A stretch of 64,000 nt of DNA from Acidobacteriota bacterium. GTDB taxonomy: Bacteria > Zixibacteria > MSB-5A5 > GN15 > FEB-12. The notes under the pieces are model-generated. The model worked only from the letters and a program-made list of their open reading frames with translations. It was not told the DNA's origin and did not search any database. Below are positions 18,096 to 27,037 of the stretch, one piece after another. The stretch is from contig DATKXK010000014.1 in assembly GCA_035529075.1 (NCBI GenBank), positions 326,264 to 390,263 on the forward strand, written 5' to 3'. The position numbers were made by a program, and so were the translations under genes. Positions within the stretch are counted from its first letter, which is position 1. The number at the start of each line of letters is the position of its first letter.

Positions 18096-19502
18096 ATGAA
18101 GCATTACCGTCAGCCGGCCGAACCATACCGCATCAAGTCGGTCGAGCCTATAAGACTGCTGAGCCGCCACGAGCGGGAGAAACGTATCATAGACGGCAAG
18201 TACAACCTGTTCAATATAGATGCCGAAGACATCTACATAGATCTGCTCACCGATTCGGGCACGCCGGCCATGTCCAATCAGCAATGGGCCGCGGTCATGA
18301 TGGGTGACGAATCATACGCCGGGGCAAGATCGTATCGCCGGTTCGAAAAAGCCGTACAGGAGATCTGCGGCAAGAAGTACGTGATTCCCTGCCACCAGGG
18401 CCGCGTCGCCGAAAACCTCATGTTCAGCTGCGTTCTCCAGCCGGGACAGTATGTTCTTAACAACACGCATTTCGACACCACCCGCGCCAACGCGCTGCAC
18501 AAACAGGGCATTCCGGTCGATCTGCCCTGCCCGGAATCGAAATCCGATGAAGCGCTGCCGTTCAAGGGTAACATGGACACCGGGCGGCTCGAGGCCTTCA
18601 TCGAGAAGCACGGCGCCGACAGGGTGGCTATGGTCATTATGACCGTAACCAATAACTCGGCGGGCGGGCAGCCCGTTTCCATGGCCAATATCCGCCAGGT
18701 CTCCGAGATATGCCGCCGGTACGGTATCCTTTATTACTACGACAGTGCCCGGTACGCTGAGAACTGTTACTTCATCAAGCGCGACGAACCGGGATACGGC
18801 AGCAAGTCCATAAAGGAAATTGCCGTGGAGATGTTCAGCCTCTGCGACGGGGTGATGATGTCGGCCAAAAAGGACGGGCTGGCCAACATGGGTGGTTTCA
18901 TCGCGCTTGACGACGAGGACCTGTACCGCCGCATCACCGAGTTGATGATTCTGATTGAAGGCTACCCTACCTACGGCGGACTTTCCGGGCGTGACATGGA
19001 GGCGGTGGCAGTCGGCATTCAGGAGGCCCTGGACTTCGACTATCTCGATTTCCGCGTGGAGCAGGTAGCGTACCTCGGCCGGAGGATCAAGGACGTCGGT
19101 ATGCCGATCATAGAGCCGACGGGCGGGCACGCTGTCTTTATCGACGCCGGTCGATTTCTTCCGCACGTGCCACCGGGGCAGTTTCCGGGCCATGGGCTGG
19201 CCGTGGAGTTCTATGTCGAGGGCGGCGTTCGTGTGGTGGAAATCGGCTCCCTGATGTTCGGCTCTACGGATCCCGAAACCGGCAAGCCGGCCCTGGCTCC
19301 GCGAGAGCTGGTGCGGATGGCCGTCCCCCGGCGCGTTTTCACCAACTCGCACGTCGATTACGTCGCCGAGATCGCTGAGAGAATTGCCTCAAGAAAGGAC
19401 TCCATACGCGGATACAAAATCCTCAAGCAGCCCAAGTACCTCCGGCACTTCACCTGCGAACTGGCGCCGCTGACCGCAATGCCTGTCGAGGTTGAATCAT
19501 AG
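18096..19502 (+). CDS. Tryptophanase / tyrosine phenol-lyase family beta-eliminating lyase
   Basis: 468 residues. This PLP enzyme splits an aromatic amino acid into indole or phenol, pyruvate and ammonia. Diagnostic features are DIYIDLLTDSGT, PCHQGRVAEN, NNSAGGQPVSMAN and the PLP lysine in MSAKKDG (K258/K259). Two substrate-discriminating sites favour tryptophanase: VEIGS where tyrosine phenol-lyase has the phenol-binding Arg (MERG), and LRHFT where the phenol-lyase has LRFFT. However, the extra loop of E. coli TnaA after the PTHQGRGAEQ region is missing, as in the phenol-lyase. I lean to tryptophanase, without certainty. GAAAGGGGAG precedes the ATG. Confidence 0.88.
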   Translation: MKHYRQPAEPYRIKSVEPIRLLSRHEREKRIIDGKYNLFNIDAEDIYIDLLTDSGTPAMSNQQWAAVMMGDESYAGARSYRRFEKAVQEICGKKYVIPCHQGRVAENLMFSCVLQPGQYVLNNTHFDTTRANALHKQGIPVDLPCPESKSDEALPFKGNMDTGRLEAFIEKHGADRVAMVIMTVTNNSAGGQPVSMANIRQVSEICRRYGILYYYDSARYAENCYFIKRDEPGYGSKSIKEIAVEMFSLCDGVMMSAKKDGLANMGGFIALDDEDLYRRITELMILIEGYPTYGGLSGRDMEAVAVGIQEALDFDYLDFRVEQVAYLGRRIKDVGMPIIEPTGGHAVFIDAGRFLPHVPPGQFPGHGLAVEFYVEGGVRVVEIGSLMFGSTDPETGKPALAPRELVRMAVPRRVFTNSHVDYVAEIAERIASRKDSIRGYKILKQPKYLRHFTCELAPLTAMPVEVES

Positions 19503-19506
19503 CTGC

Positions 19507-20109
19507 ATGAAACAGCGAGCAGTCTGCTTGCCCGGTGTTCTGGCCGCCCTTGCCGTCGTGCTCGGAATCGCCGGTTGCGGCGTCACGATTCAAACCGGCC
19601 CGCAAACCGCCGAAGAGGCTACGCAATCCAGCGAAGTGCAGGCCAGGACAATGCGCGCCCGGTGGATGAATCAACTTGAGGCGGCGCAACCGGTCGAGAA
19701 GGTTACCATGCTCACGGTGCTTATCGATTCGGTAAGTTCACTTTACACGGGCTACGGGTATGACGTGGCCGACCAGTGGCGGCAGGGCAATGAAGGACGG
19801 GGAGAGAATATTAGCGACGCCGAGATGCGGGAAATGGTTCAGCGCTGGACAAAAACGCAACAGCCACTCCTGCAATCGTACGAGGACGTGATCGAGTTTG
19901 CGCTCGAGCATATTCGCAAAGACAACTTCTTCGACGAGACGACCGATGGCCTGATTATGAGTCTGGCAGAACAGTTTTATGAGGTTTACAGCCGCGTCTT
20001 CTATCCCGTGGGGACGCTGGCGGACTATGAGTACGGGCTTTCCCGGTTGCAGGCGACTACGCAGGAGTTGTCCGACCAGGTTCGAGCTGATCTGCTGCGA
20101 TATCGATGA
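19507..20109 (+). CDS. Lipoprotein of unknown function
   Basis: 200 residues from the ATG at 19507; a TTG at 19492 is possible but overlaps the preceding gene. The signal ends in the lipobox LGIAGC, with the lipidated cysteine about residue 23. The mature protein is helical and acidic, with no recognised domain. A conserved-looking core is DVADQWRQGNEGRGENISDAEMR. It is probably anchored in a membrane facing the periplasm. It ends before a 430-base gap that holds the promoter of the secretion cluster. Confidence 0.75.
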   Translation: MKQRAVCLPGVLAALAVVLGIAGCGVTIQTGPQTAEEATQSSEVQARTMRARWMNQLEAAQPVEKVTMLTVLIDSVSSLYTGYGYDVADQWRQGNEGRGENISDAEMREMVQRWTKTQQPLLQSYEDVIEFALEHIRKDNFFDETTDGLIMSLAEQFYEVYSRVFYPVGTLADYEYGLSRLQATTQELSDQVRADLLRYR

Positions 20110-20355
20110 CGGGCGGCAACGACGACCCTGACATTGAAAGATCAGAAATGCGGAAAAGCTTGCCCAGAGAATATGAAATCGCATTCAGGTTTATCCTCGC
20201 GTTTTCCGGCTGTCGACGGCAGGGAGACCTGGCAGTATCGGCGTATCCTATTGTATTGCACTGAGTTATAGTAGAACCTGAGATTCCCGCCGAGATTCGG
20301 GCGGTTCAGGCCGGGAAATTGCATCACCCAACAGGACGACAACGGTGTGAATTGA
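20110..20355. other. Non-coding stretch before the secretion-cluster promoter
   Basis: No supported gene, repeat or terminator is seen. The bases become more AT-rich toward the promoter at 20356. Confidence 0.5.
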
Positions 20356-20384
20356 TTGACAAATCTGAGGGAACTTTATATATT
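20356..20384 (+). promoter_or_regulatory. Promoter of the porU-led cluster
   Basis: TTGACA (20356-20361), a 17-base spacer and TATATT (20379-20384): a near-perfect vegetative promoter. It lies 154 bases before the first ATG. Confidence 0.85.
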
Positions 20385-20538
20385 TTAGCGGTTTATACAG
20401 ACACAGGAGGACGAATTATAGCACGTTAGCTAATTGATGATAAGGCTCTCTGAAGGCTCGGAGAAACAAGTTTCGTTTTAATGGCCCGGAGACCGTGCTA
20501 TAATTATGTCGGTTCCAGGGCCGGGTGACTAACCCGGT
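20385..20538 (+). promoter_or_regulatory. Structured 5' leader of the porU-led cluster
   Basis: A perfect 12-base inverted repeat (20414-20425 with 20494-20505) encloses 68 bases, within which GAAAC-AA-GTTTC forms a small hairpin. A second perfect hairpin, CCGGGT-GACTA-ACCCGG (20521-20537), ends one base before the ATG at 20539. An orphan AGGAGG sits at 20405-20410 with no start codon near it. A 14-codon frame (ATG 20437 to TAA 20481) lies inside the enclosed region. No known riboswitch class fits. It could control cluster expression by structure or attenuation. Confidence 0.5.
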
Positions 20539-23500
20539 ATGTGCAAGTGCCTGTGTAAATTCATTGTTTCGGCTTTTCTGCCATTAGCCTGTGTCTCTTC
20601 TGTGGCCGCAGGGCCGGGAGGAATGCAGGTTCTTGCTTCTTCGGACTCCGAATTCCATTTCAGACTAACGGCTGATTCCACGCTGGCTAACCTGCCTTAC
20701 GAAGCCGACAAGGACGGCCGGCAACTCGTATTTCGCTCCATCCTGCTCGGCCTTCCGCCCGGGGCCGAAGCCACGCTGATTGCGGCATACGGCCGTGAGG
20801 CGGTCTCCGTTGCCCGGCAAAGGCGGAGTACTCTTGCCGATAATGCCGGTACTGCGCCGCTGGTCGAAATCTCGCCGCCCTTTGCCGTTCGAGGGCGCCG
20901 ACTTGTGAACGTGCGCGTCAACCCGCTAATCGGCAATGAGGTTTACCAGGCGGTAGAGGTCAGAGTCGGTTTTACGGGCGGGGCGGGTGCCGGCCGCGAG
21001 GCGGAATCGCCTGATCCGCTGTTTGACCGCATCTTCCGTACCAGCCTTGCCAACTACGATCAGGCCCGATTCTGGTCGCACAAAACGCGTCCGGTCGCCA
21101 CTTCGGCGCAGGCCGTCGAGAACGACCTGTTGAAGACTGATGCCTGGTACAAGGTAATTGTGACCGGAACGGGGCTGCACAAAATCACCGGTTCTCAGAT
21201 GGCTGCGGCGGGAGTCCTGTTGGCCGGGATCGATCCCGATTCAATCCGGCTTTTCAACGCGGGCGGGCTTCGGCTTCACGAAGACAACGATTCAGCGCGA
21301 CCTTCATTCCAGGAGATGGCGGTCATTGTGGACGACGGTGGAGATGCAGATTTCGATCTTTCGGACTATGTCCTCTTTTTCGGGGAATCCGTGAATCGGT
21401 GGGTATACCGGCCGGATCAGGCGCCGGTGTACATGAACCATCCGTATGCGACGGAGAACGTCTACTGGCTGGCCTTCTCGGGCGATTTCCTCGCCGCACC
21501 GCTTCGCATGCAGGAGACGTCGGTCGCTCCCGTCGGTTCGACGGACACTACGATAACAAGCTTTCTGCGGCCTGCTCGGGCTGAGCAGGATAATATGATA
21601 TCGAAGGACCCTGACGGGCATATCAAGGATTACTTTACCTGGTACTGGACCGATACCACCGGGCTGACGTTCTGGGTTCCGGCTCCCGGGGCGATCGACG
21701 GCGAACTTGCCTCGGTGACGCTTGTGGGCAAGACCAACGTCGGCACCGGTGACGCCGCCTATATGGACCTGAGCGTAAACGGCCAGGCGGCCGGCGGCAA
21801 GGTCTGCAATAACATTCGCTGTCAGTTCGAGACGTCTCAAATCCATGACGGGGCCAACAGGTTTGACGTGACGCTGGGCCCGCAGTCATTGAAAGTGCCG
21901 CCGTATTTCGATTACGCTGAATTGCAATATCACAGCCGGCTTCGCCCGGACGGGGACAGGCTGGACGTAGCGGTCGGGTCCTACGCCGGCCGGGCCGGGC
22001 TTGAAATCGATGACGAGTTTTCGTCGGTGCCGCTCATTCTTGACGTGTCCGACCCGCTGCGTCCGCGGATCTTGAGCGGATATGAGCAGTCTGGCGGCCA
22101 GATTACTTTCGAGGTCGACCTCGACGCCGCCGGCCCCAACCGCTTTTTCTGCGCTCCCGTGCAGCTTGCCGCCCAGCCCGCGGCGGTCGCCCCGGCGTCT
22201 GTCGCCGACATGCGCGATACGACCCAGCAGGCCGATCTGATCATAATCACGATACCCGGTCTGGCACCGTACCTTGATGAATATATCGCCTACCGCCGGG
22301 CTCAGGGTTACACTATCAGGGTCAGCTTTGTTGACGATATCATGGATAACTATGCTTACGGGCTGTATGATCCGACGGCTGTCCGTGACTACCTGAAATT
22401 TGCCTATGAACACTACCCCCCGCCTGCTCCCTGGGCCGTCCTGCTGGTGGGTGACGGCAGTTATGATTTTCTCGACCACATGGGTACGGGAATGCACAAC
22501 TTAGTTCCCCCGTACATTCGCCGGACGGATCAGGCCTGCAGCGACGACGCGTACGTGCACTTCGGCAGCCCCGGTATTTTAGACTCGGACAGCAGTTACA
22601 TCATCGTGCCGGACCGCGGGCTGGATATGGTGACGTCCCGCTGGCCGGTGCGAAACGGCGGTGCCATCCGGTCGATCGTACGAAAAATCCAGGCCTACGA
22701 GGCCAAAACGGGGTTCGGCCTCTGGCGAAACAACATTACCCTGGTAGCCGATGATGAGAAAGGGGCAACGGACGCTGAAGTAATCCACGTGCAGTCGTCC
22801 GAGTTTCTTGACCAGAACAATATTCCGGCGCATATCTGGCGCGACAAGATCTACCTGTGGGACTACCCGCTTGTGAACCGTCAGAGGCCGTCGGTGAACG
22901 ACGCCATCGTTGATGCCTTCAACCGGGGCACGCTTATCGTCAACTATGTCGGGCACGGCAACCCGGACGTGTGGGCGCACGAGCACATCTTCGAGCGCAT
23001 CGCCGATCTGCCCCGCCTGACCAACGCCGACCGCCTGCCGCTCGTCTACGCCGCTTCGTGCGCCATAGGCTTCTTTGACGATCCTCAGCGGGAAAGTATG
23101 GGGGAAGCGTTGCTGAGCCTGGACGACGGAGGAGGCATTGCCGTGATCGCCGCAACCCGCCTGGCTACTGCCGCCAGCAACGCCCTGCTCAACCAGAAGG
23201 TGTACGACGTGCTCCTGACCGATACGACGCTGTCAATATCTGAAGCCCTGTACGTGGCCAAACTGGACCGACAGTACCCCGGTCCGTACCAGAAACCGAA
23301 CGATCAGAAGTACGTTTACCTGGGCGATCCCTGCGTCCGGCTGGCCCTGCCGAAGCTGGATATAGAGTTCACCGAAGTACCCGACAGCCTGACCGCCCTG
23401 TCGCGGACGCGGGTACGGGGACGGGTTGTGGACGGAGTCGGGCAGGCAGTGCCGGACGACGGCACGCTGCTGGTCAACGTGATCGACAGTGATCGCCGCA

Positions 23501-24411
23501 GGCTCTTCCGGCTGGACGAGAGTGACACCGCGGGAATTTCGTACACGGTCCGGGGACCCTCGCTATTTCGCGGGTCCGCCACCATCACCGGCGGGACGTT
23601 TGATTTCGAGTTTATCACGCCGCTTGATGTCGGCTACGGTGGAACGGGAGCCTCAATTACCACCTACGCCATTCTTGATACCATCGACGGCCTGGGGCAG
23701 AAAGACAACATTGTCATCCGAGATTCCGTGGCCGTCAGCCAGGACTCCACAGGGCCGGGAATCGCCTATTCTATTGCCGGCCGCAGGAATTTTGTAAGCG
23801 GTGACGTCGTCTCGAGGGATGACGTGCTGCAGATCAGGCTTACGGATCCCTCCGGCGTAAACCTGGCTGACAACCTTGGCCATGGAATCACTCTGGAGAT
23901 CGACGGCCGGGCCGAAAACCAGAGGAATCTGACGGATTTGTTTGAATACGACCGGGATTCGATCACTACCGGCATGCTTGAGTATCCGCTGGCGTCGCTT
24001 GACGCCGGTGGCCACCAGTTTGAGATCAAGGCCTGGGATAACGCCAACAACGTGTCCGTGGCCCGGTTTTCCGCTGAGCTCGCCTCGGGATTCCAGCTGG
24101 CCATAAACGACCTGCTCAATTACCCGAACCCGATGAACGAGCGGACGACGTTTTACTTTGAATTAACCCAGCCGGCAGAGCGCTTTTCCATGGAGATTTT
24201 TACGCTGTCCGGCAGGAGAATCTGGTCGGTTACCCACTATGGTCTGGCTGCCGATAATTATCCTAATGGCGGAATTTCCCTCGTCTGGAACGGCCGCGAC
24301 GTAGACGGCGACCGCGTGGCAACCGGCGTATACATCTATAAAGCCTCGGCGCGGCCGCAGTCCGGCGGTGAAGGGGTCGAATCTTTTGGCAAAGTAGTAG
24401 TCGTAAACTAA
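20539..24411 (+). CDS. porU: PorU-like C25 (gingipain-family) cysteine peptidase with C-terminal FlgD-like domain
   Basis: 1290 residues. In type IX secretion PorU is the surface sortase that removes the C-terminal sorting domain from cargo. The protein has a signal peptide (about 1-25), a roughly 500-residue beta-rich N-terminal region, then the C25 catalytic domain. The His-Cys dyad is visible: H806 in NYVGHGNPD and C841 in YAASCAIGFF. The last 90 residues are FlgD-like (LLNYPNPMNERTTFYFELTQ, then GVYIYKASA), as in PorU itself. The start is forced, because an in-frame stop lies just upstream. It has no ribosome site and lies under a hairpin. First gene of an eight-gene run, followed after 18 bases by a PorV-like gene, its known partner. 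Another C25 surface protease is the alternative. Confidence 0.85.
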   Translation: MCKCLCKFIVSAFLPLACVSSVAAGPGGMQVLASSDSEFHFRLTADSTLANLPYEADKDGRQLVFRSILLGLPPGAEATLIAAYGREAVSVARQRRSTLADNAGTAPLVEISPPFAVRGRRLVNVRVNPLIGNEVYQAVEVRVGFTGGAGAGREAESPDPLFDRIFRTSLANYDQARFWSHKTRPVATSAQAVENDLLKTDAWYKVIVTGTGLHKITGSQMAAAGVLLAGIDPDSIRLFNAGGLRLHEDNDSARPSFQEMAVIVDDGGDADFDLSDYVLFFGESVNRWVYRPDQAPVYMNHPYATENVYWLAFSGDFLAAPLRMQETSVAPVGSTDTTITSFLRPARAEQDNMISKDPDGHIKDYFTWYWTDTTGLTFWVPAPGAIDGELASVTLVGKTNVGTGDAAYMDLSVNGQAAGGKVCNNIRCQFETSQIHDGANRFDVTLGPQSLKVPPYFDYAELQYHSRLRPDGDRLDVAVGSYAGRAGLEIDDEFSSVPLILDVSDPLRPRILSGYEQSGGQITFEVDLDAAGPNRFFCAPVQLAAQPAAVAPASVADMRDTTQQADLIIITIPGLAPYLDEYIAYRRAQGYTIRVSFVDDIMDNYAYGLYDPTAVRDYLKFAYEHYPPPAPWAVLLVGDGSYDFLDHMGTGMHNLVPPYIRRTDQACSDDAYVHFGSPGILDSDSSYIIVPDRGLDMVTSRWPVRNGGAIRSIVRKIQAYEAKTGFGLWRNNITLVADDEKGATDAEVIHVQSSEFLDQNNIPAHIWRDKIYLWDYPLVNRQRPSVNDAIVDAFNRGTLIVNYVGHGNPDVWAHEHIFERIADLPRLTNADRLPLVYAASCAIGFFDDPQRESMGEALLSLDDGGGIAVIAATRLATAASNALLNQKVYDVLLTDTTLSISEALYVAKLDRQYPGPYQKPNDQKYVYLGDPCVRLALPKLDIEFTEVPDSLTALSRTRVRGRVVDGVGQAVPDDGTLLVNVIDSDRRRLFRLDESDTAGISYTVRGPSLFRGSATITGGTFDFEFITPLDVGYGGTGASITTYAILDTIDGLGQKDNIVIRDSVAVSQDSTGPGIAYSIAGRRNFVSGDVVSRDDVLQIRLTDPSGVNLADNLGHGITLEIDGRAENQRNLTDLFEYDRDSITTGMLEYPLASLDAGGHQFEIKAWDNANNVSVARFSAELASGFQLAINDLLNYPNPMNERTTFYFELTQPAERFSMEIFTLSGRRIWSVTHYGLAADNYPNGGISLVWNGRDVDGDRVATGVYIYKASARPQSGGEGVESFGKVVVVN

Positions 24412-24429
24412 TATCTCGGAGACACAAGA

Positions 24430-27027
24430 ATGAAACACCACCCACTCAATCCGGCAATCCTGACCGTACTGCTAGTCCTGGTACTTGCCTTGAATAGCTT
24501 TGCTGAAGTCTCGAACACGGCGGTACTCTTTCTGCGCATCGCGGCGGGTTCGCGGGCGGCGGGTATGGGTGAGGCCTTTGTGGCGGTTGCCGACGACGGT
24601 ACGGCGACTCACTGGAACCCGGCCGGCCTGGGCGACTATCCGCTGGCCCACTCGTGGCTGAACGCCGACGTTCCGGAAGAGCTCGGCTCGATCCAGGGCA
24701 TAGCGACCGTGAAGACGGGCAGAGGCTCCAATTACATGGCTTACGATATCTGGGCCATCGCCGGCGGCCGGTTGATACGGTACGACACCAAGGGCTGGCA
24801 GACCGGAGAGGTCTTTCACACCAAGACCGATGAGACGGTGGCGAAGAAAGTACGTGACTATTTCGACGTGACCAGCGAGGCGCGCCTTGAGAAGATCATT
24901 CTGCAGGTCGCGGCCACCAACAATCGTGGCACGTATGATGAGCTCGTTCAGATGAGAGATCGGGTCATGGCCGTGGTCCCTCCCGACTACGACGATCTGG
25001 GTTCTTTGCAGGTCGGTTTTGACACACTTCTGACCGGGTACAACCTCTGCCTGCTGAAATGGGACCAGGTGGACAAGCTGAAGGACCACGTCCGTAAGGG
25101 GCTTGAGGACAGTGTCCTGACTACCGAGGAGATCGAACGCATCAACTTCGCCGTCGAGAAGTCGGTCGGGCGCTTCATTCCGGAGGCTCTGTCAATGCCG
25201 TATTCGGCCGTGCTCACCGGCGAACTTACGGCCATTTCTTCGGACGGCGATCTTCTGATCGTCGGCACCAGCGACGGCCTGCTGCAGTACAGCGGCTTGA
25301 AGTGGCGGCGATTCGGCCTTGAGGACGGTCTGCCGTCCGACCGCGTGACCTGCCTGCACAGCGTCGGTGCCCGGACCCTGGTCGGCACGGATAAGGGCGT
25401 GGTCGCGTACAACGGTGCTCAGATCGCTCAACTGGAAGCGATCGATAGCCTGCCTGCCGGTGCAGTCGAGGCCATTGGCGCCTCCGGGCTGGATGCCGTT
25501 TACGCCGTGGTCAACCACGACCTGTACTTTTACGACGGCAGCACCTGGTCAAACTCGATGCCGTATACGGTCGCGCTGGATGAGTCACCGGAAACGATTG
25601 CGCGGAGGTATGCCCTGTACGGTTCGCCGGAGGAGACTGAAAAGTACATCGCCAAGCTGGCCGTCGTCAACCAGCCGGCCGATGCTGAGGCGGGGACTGA
25701 AAGCAGCATGTCACTGTCGCCCGGCGCCGTCATCGCCGCGCCCTACCTTGCCGAACTCAAGGGAACGGTGCGGTCGCTTCAAGTCGGGGTAGACGGCCGA
25801 GTCTGGCTCGGGACCGATCTCGGCGTGCTGATATTCGATCAGGACAAGTGGGAGGTGCCCGGCTACCAGCGTCAGGCCGTGACTCCCGAAGACACATACG
25901 AATCCCTGGCCATTCGGGACGTCGCGGCAACCGAGGAACAGAAAGAGGCATACCTGGCCCGCTTCCGCGAACTTAACGACCTCACCGGCGAGGAGTTGGA
26001 GGTCGGTCGTGAAGTGCTGGTTTATGCCAACCCCGCGGCTGCTCCGGTCCGGCAGATCAAGAGTAACGACGCCGCCGTGTACGTTGCCACTTCGGGCGGG
26101 CTTCTTGAGTATGAAGACGAGGTATGGAGCCGGGCTTCGGTCGGTAACCTTGGCCACGAGCCGATGGTTGACGTCGCCTCCATCGACGCCGAGATCTGGT
26201 TCGCCAGCCCGACCCGTGTCATGACCCGGGCCAGGGGCCGGACGGAAATCTCGCTGATGCACGTCAACTGGCTGCCCGAACTGGCTGACGACCTCTACTA
26301 CGAGTTTGCCTCCTTTGTCAAGAGCACCGAAAGCTGGGGGACGTTCGGCGGGAACGTTACCTTCCTCTCGTACGGCACTCAGGTCAGGACTGATGCCGAA
26401 GGCAATGAACTTGGAGAATTCTCCTCTTTCGACGTGGCCGTTACTCTCTCCTACGGCACGCGGCTGACGAACACCCTCACGGGCGGCGTCTCGGCCAAGG
26501 TTATCTACTCTCGCCTGACCGATCAGGGTCAGAGCCACGAGAAGGGTGACGGCAAAGCGACCGCATTTGCCGTGGATCTCGGCCTGCTCTACCGGGTCAA
26601 CCCGCGCCTGACCTTCGGCACCGCGATTACCAACATCGGGCCGAAGATCTTGTATTCGGACGCCGGCCAGCGTGATGACCTGCCGCGTAACCTCGCGCTG
26701 GGGTTGGCTTACAAGTTGATTCAATCCAGCTATAACCGGTTGATCGTCACCGCCGAAGTGAACAAGATCATGGTTGGCCTGGATGATGGCCTGGGCGAGG
26801 AGTTCAGGCAACTCGTGCTCAACGGCGGGGCCGAGTTTACCTATGCCAATATGTTTGCCGTCCGGGCCGGGTATATCTACGATCAGGAAGGCAAGATCAA
26901 GACCATGACCGTGGGTGCCGGCGTTGCGTTGCTCAATCGATTCAAGTTTGACTTTGCCTACATTCCGAGCAACGAGGACGTCTCACTGGCCAATACCCTG
27001 CGAGTGTCGCTGTCCATACTGCCGTAA
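24430..27027 (+). CDS. PorV/PorQ-like outer-membrane barrel with inserted beta-propeller and LysM-like segments
   Basis: 865 residues; PorV is usually about 390. A signal peptide spans about 1-25. The family N-terminus follows (LRIAAGSRAAGMGEAFVAVA, then HWNPAGLG, residues 35-68). The rest of the barrel (about 605-865, with TLSYGTRLTNTLTGGVSAKV and GVALLNRFKFDFAYI) comes only after a 530-residue insertion. The insertion has a helical part (about 133-250) and propeller-like strands (about 255-600; LLIVGTSDGLLQYSGLKWRR, RTLVGTDKGVVAYNG, VWLGTDLGVLIFD). Two LysM-like pieces interrupt it: ETIARRYALYG to LSPGAVIAAPY (about 388-439), and TYESLAIRD to ELEVGREVLVY (about 489-532). PorV shuttles cargo to PorU, so the insertion may add peptidoglycan or ligand contact. 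The barrel assignment is firm; the insert is less so. Confidence 0.75.
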   Translation: MKHHPLNPAILTVLLVLVLALNSFAEVSNTAVLFLRIAAGSRAAGMGEAFVAVADDGTATHWNPAGLGDYPLAHSWLNADVPEELGSIQGIATVKTGRGSNYMAYDIWAIAGGRLIRYDTKGWQTGEVFHTKTDETVAKKVRDYFDVTSEARLEKIILQVAATNNRGTYDELVQMRDRVMAVVPPDYDDLGSLQVGFDTLLTGYNLCLLKWDQVDKLKDHVRKGLEDSVLTTEEIERINFAVEKSVGRFIPEALSMPYSAVLTGELTAISSDGDLLIVGTSDGLLQYSGLKWRRFGLEDGLPSDRVTCLHSVGARTLVGTDKGVVAYNGAQIAQLEAIDSLPAGAVEAIGASGLDAVYAVVNHDLYFYDGSTWSNSMPYTVALDESPETIARRYALYGSPEETEKYIAKLAVVNQPADAEAGTESSMSLSPGAVIAAPYLAELKGTVRSLQVGVDGRVWLGTDLGVLIFDQDKWEVPGYQRQAVTPEDTYESLAIRDVAATEEQKEAYLARFRELNDLTGEELEVGREVLVYANPAAAPVRQIKSNDAAVYVATSGGLLEYEDEVWSRASVGNLGHEPMVDVASIDAEIWFASPTRVMTRARGRTEISLMHVNWLPELADDLYYEFASFVKSTESWGTFGGNVTFLSYGTQVRTDAEGNELGEFSSFDVAVTLSYGTRLTNTLTGGVSAKVIYSRLTDQGQSHEKGDGKATAFAVDLGLLYRVNPRLTFGTAITNIGPKILYSDAGQRDDLPRNLALGLAYKLIQSSYNRLIVTAEVNKIMVGLDDGLGEEFRQLVLNGGAEFTYANMFAVRAGYIYDQEGKIKTMTVGAGVALLNRFKFDFAYIPSNEDVSLANTLRVSLSILP

Positions 27028-27037
27028 GAGGTTGAAG

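Noticed and set aside
18096-19502. Annotation as tyrosine phenol-lyase
   Set aside because: The arginine that binds the phenol-lyase substrate is replaced as in tryptophanase (VEIGS), and the C-terminal LRHFT also follows tryptophanase, so the specific label is not supported.
20437-20481. A 14-codon leader peptide gene
   Set aside because: The only good ribosome site (AGGAGG at 20405) is too far from the ATG, so it is mentioned only as part of the leader.
20385-20538. A cyclic di-GMP or cobalamin riboswitch in the porU leader
   Set aside because: The conserved cores of these classes could not be found; only an unclassified structured leader is supported.
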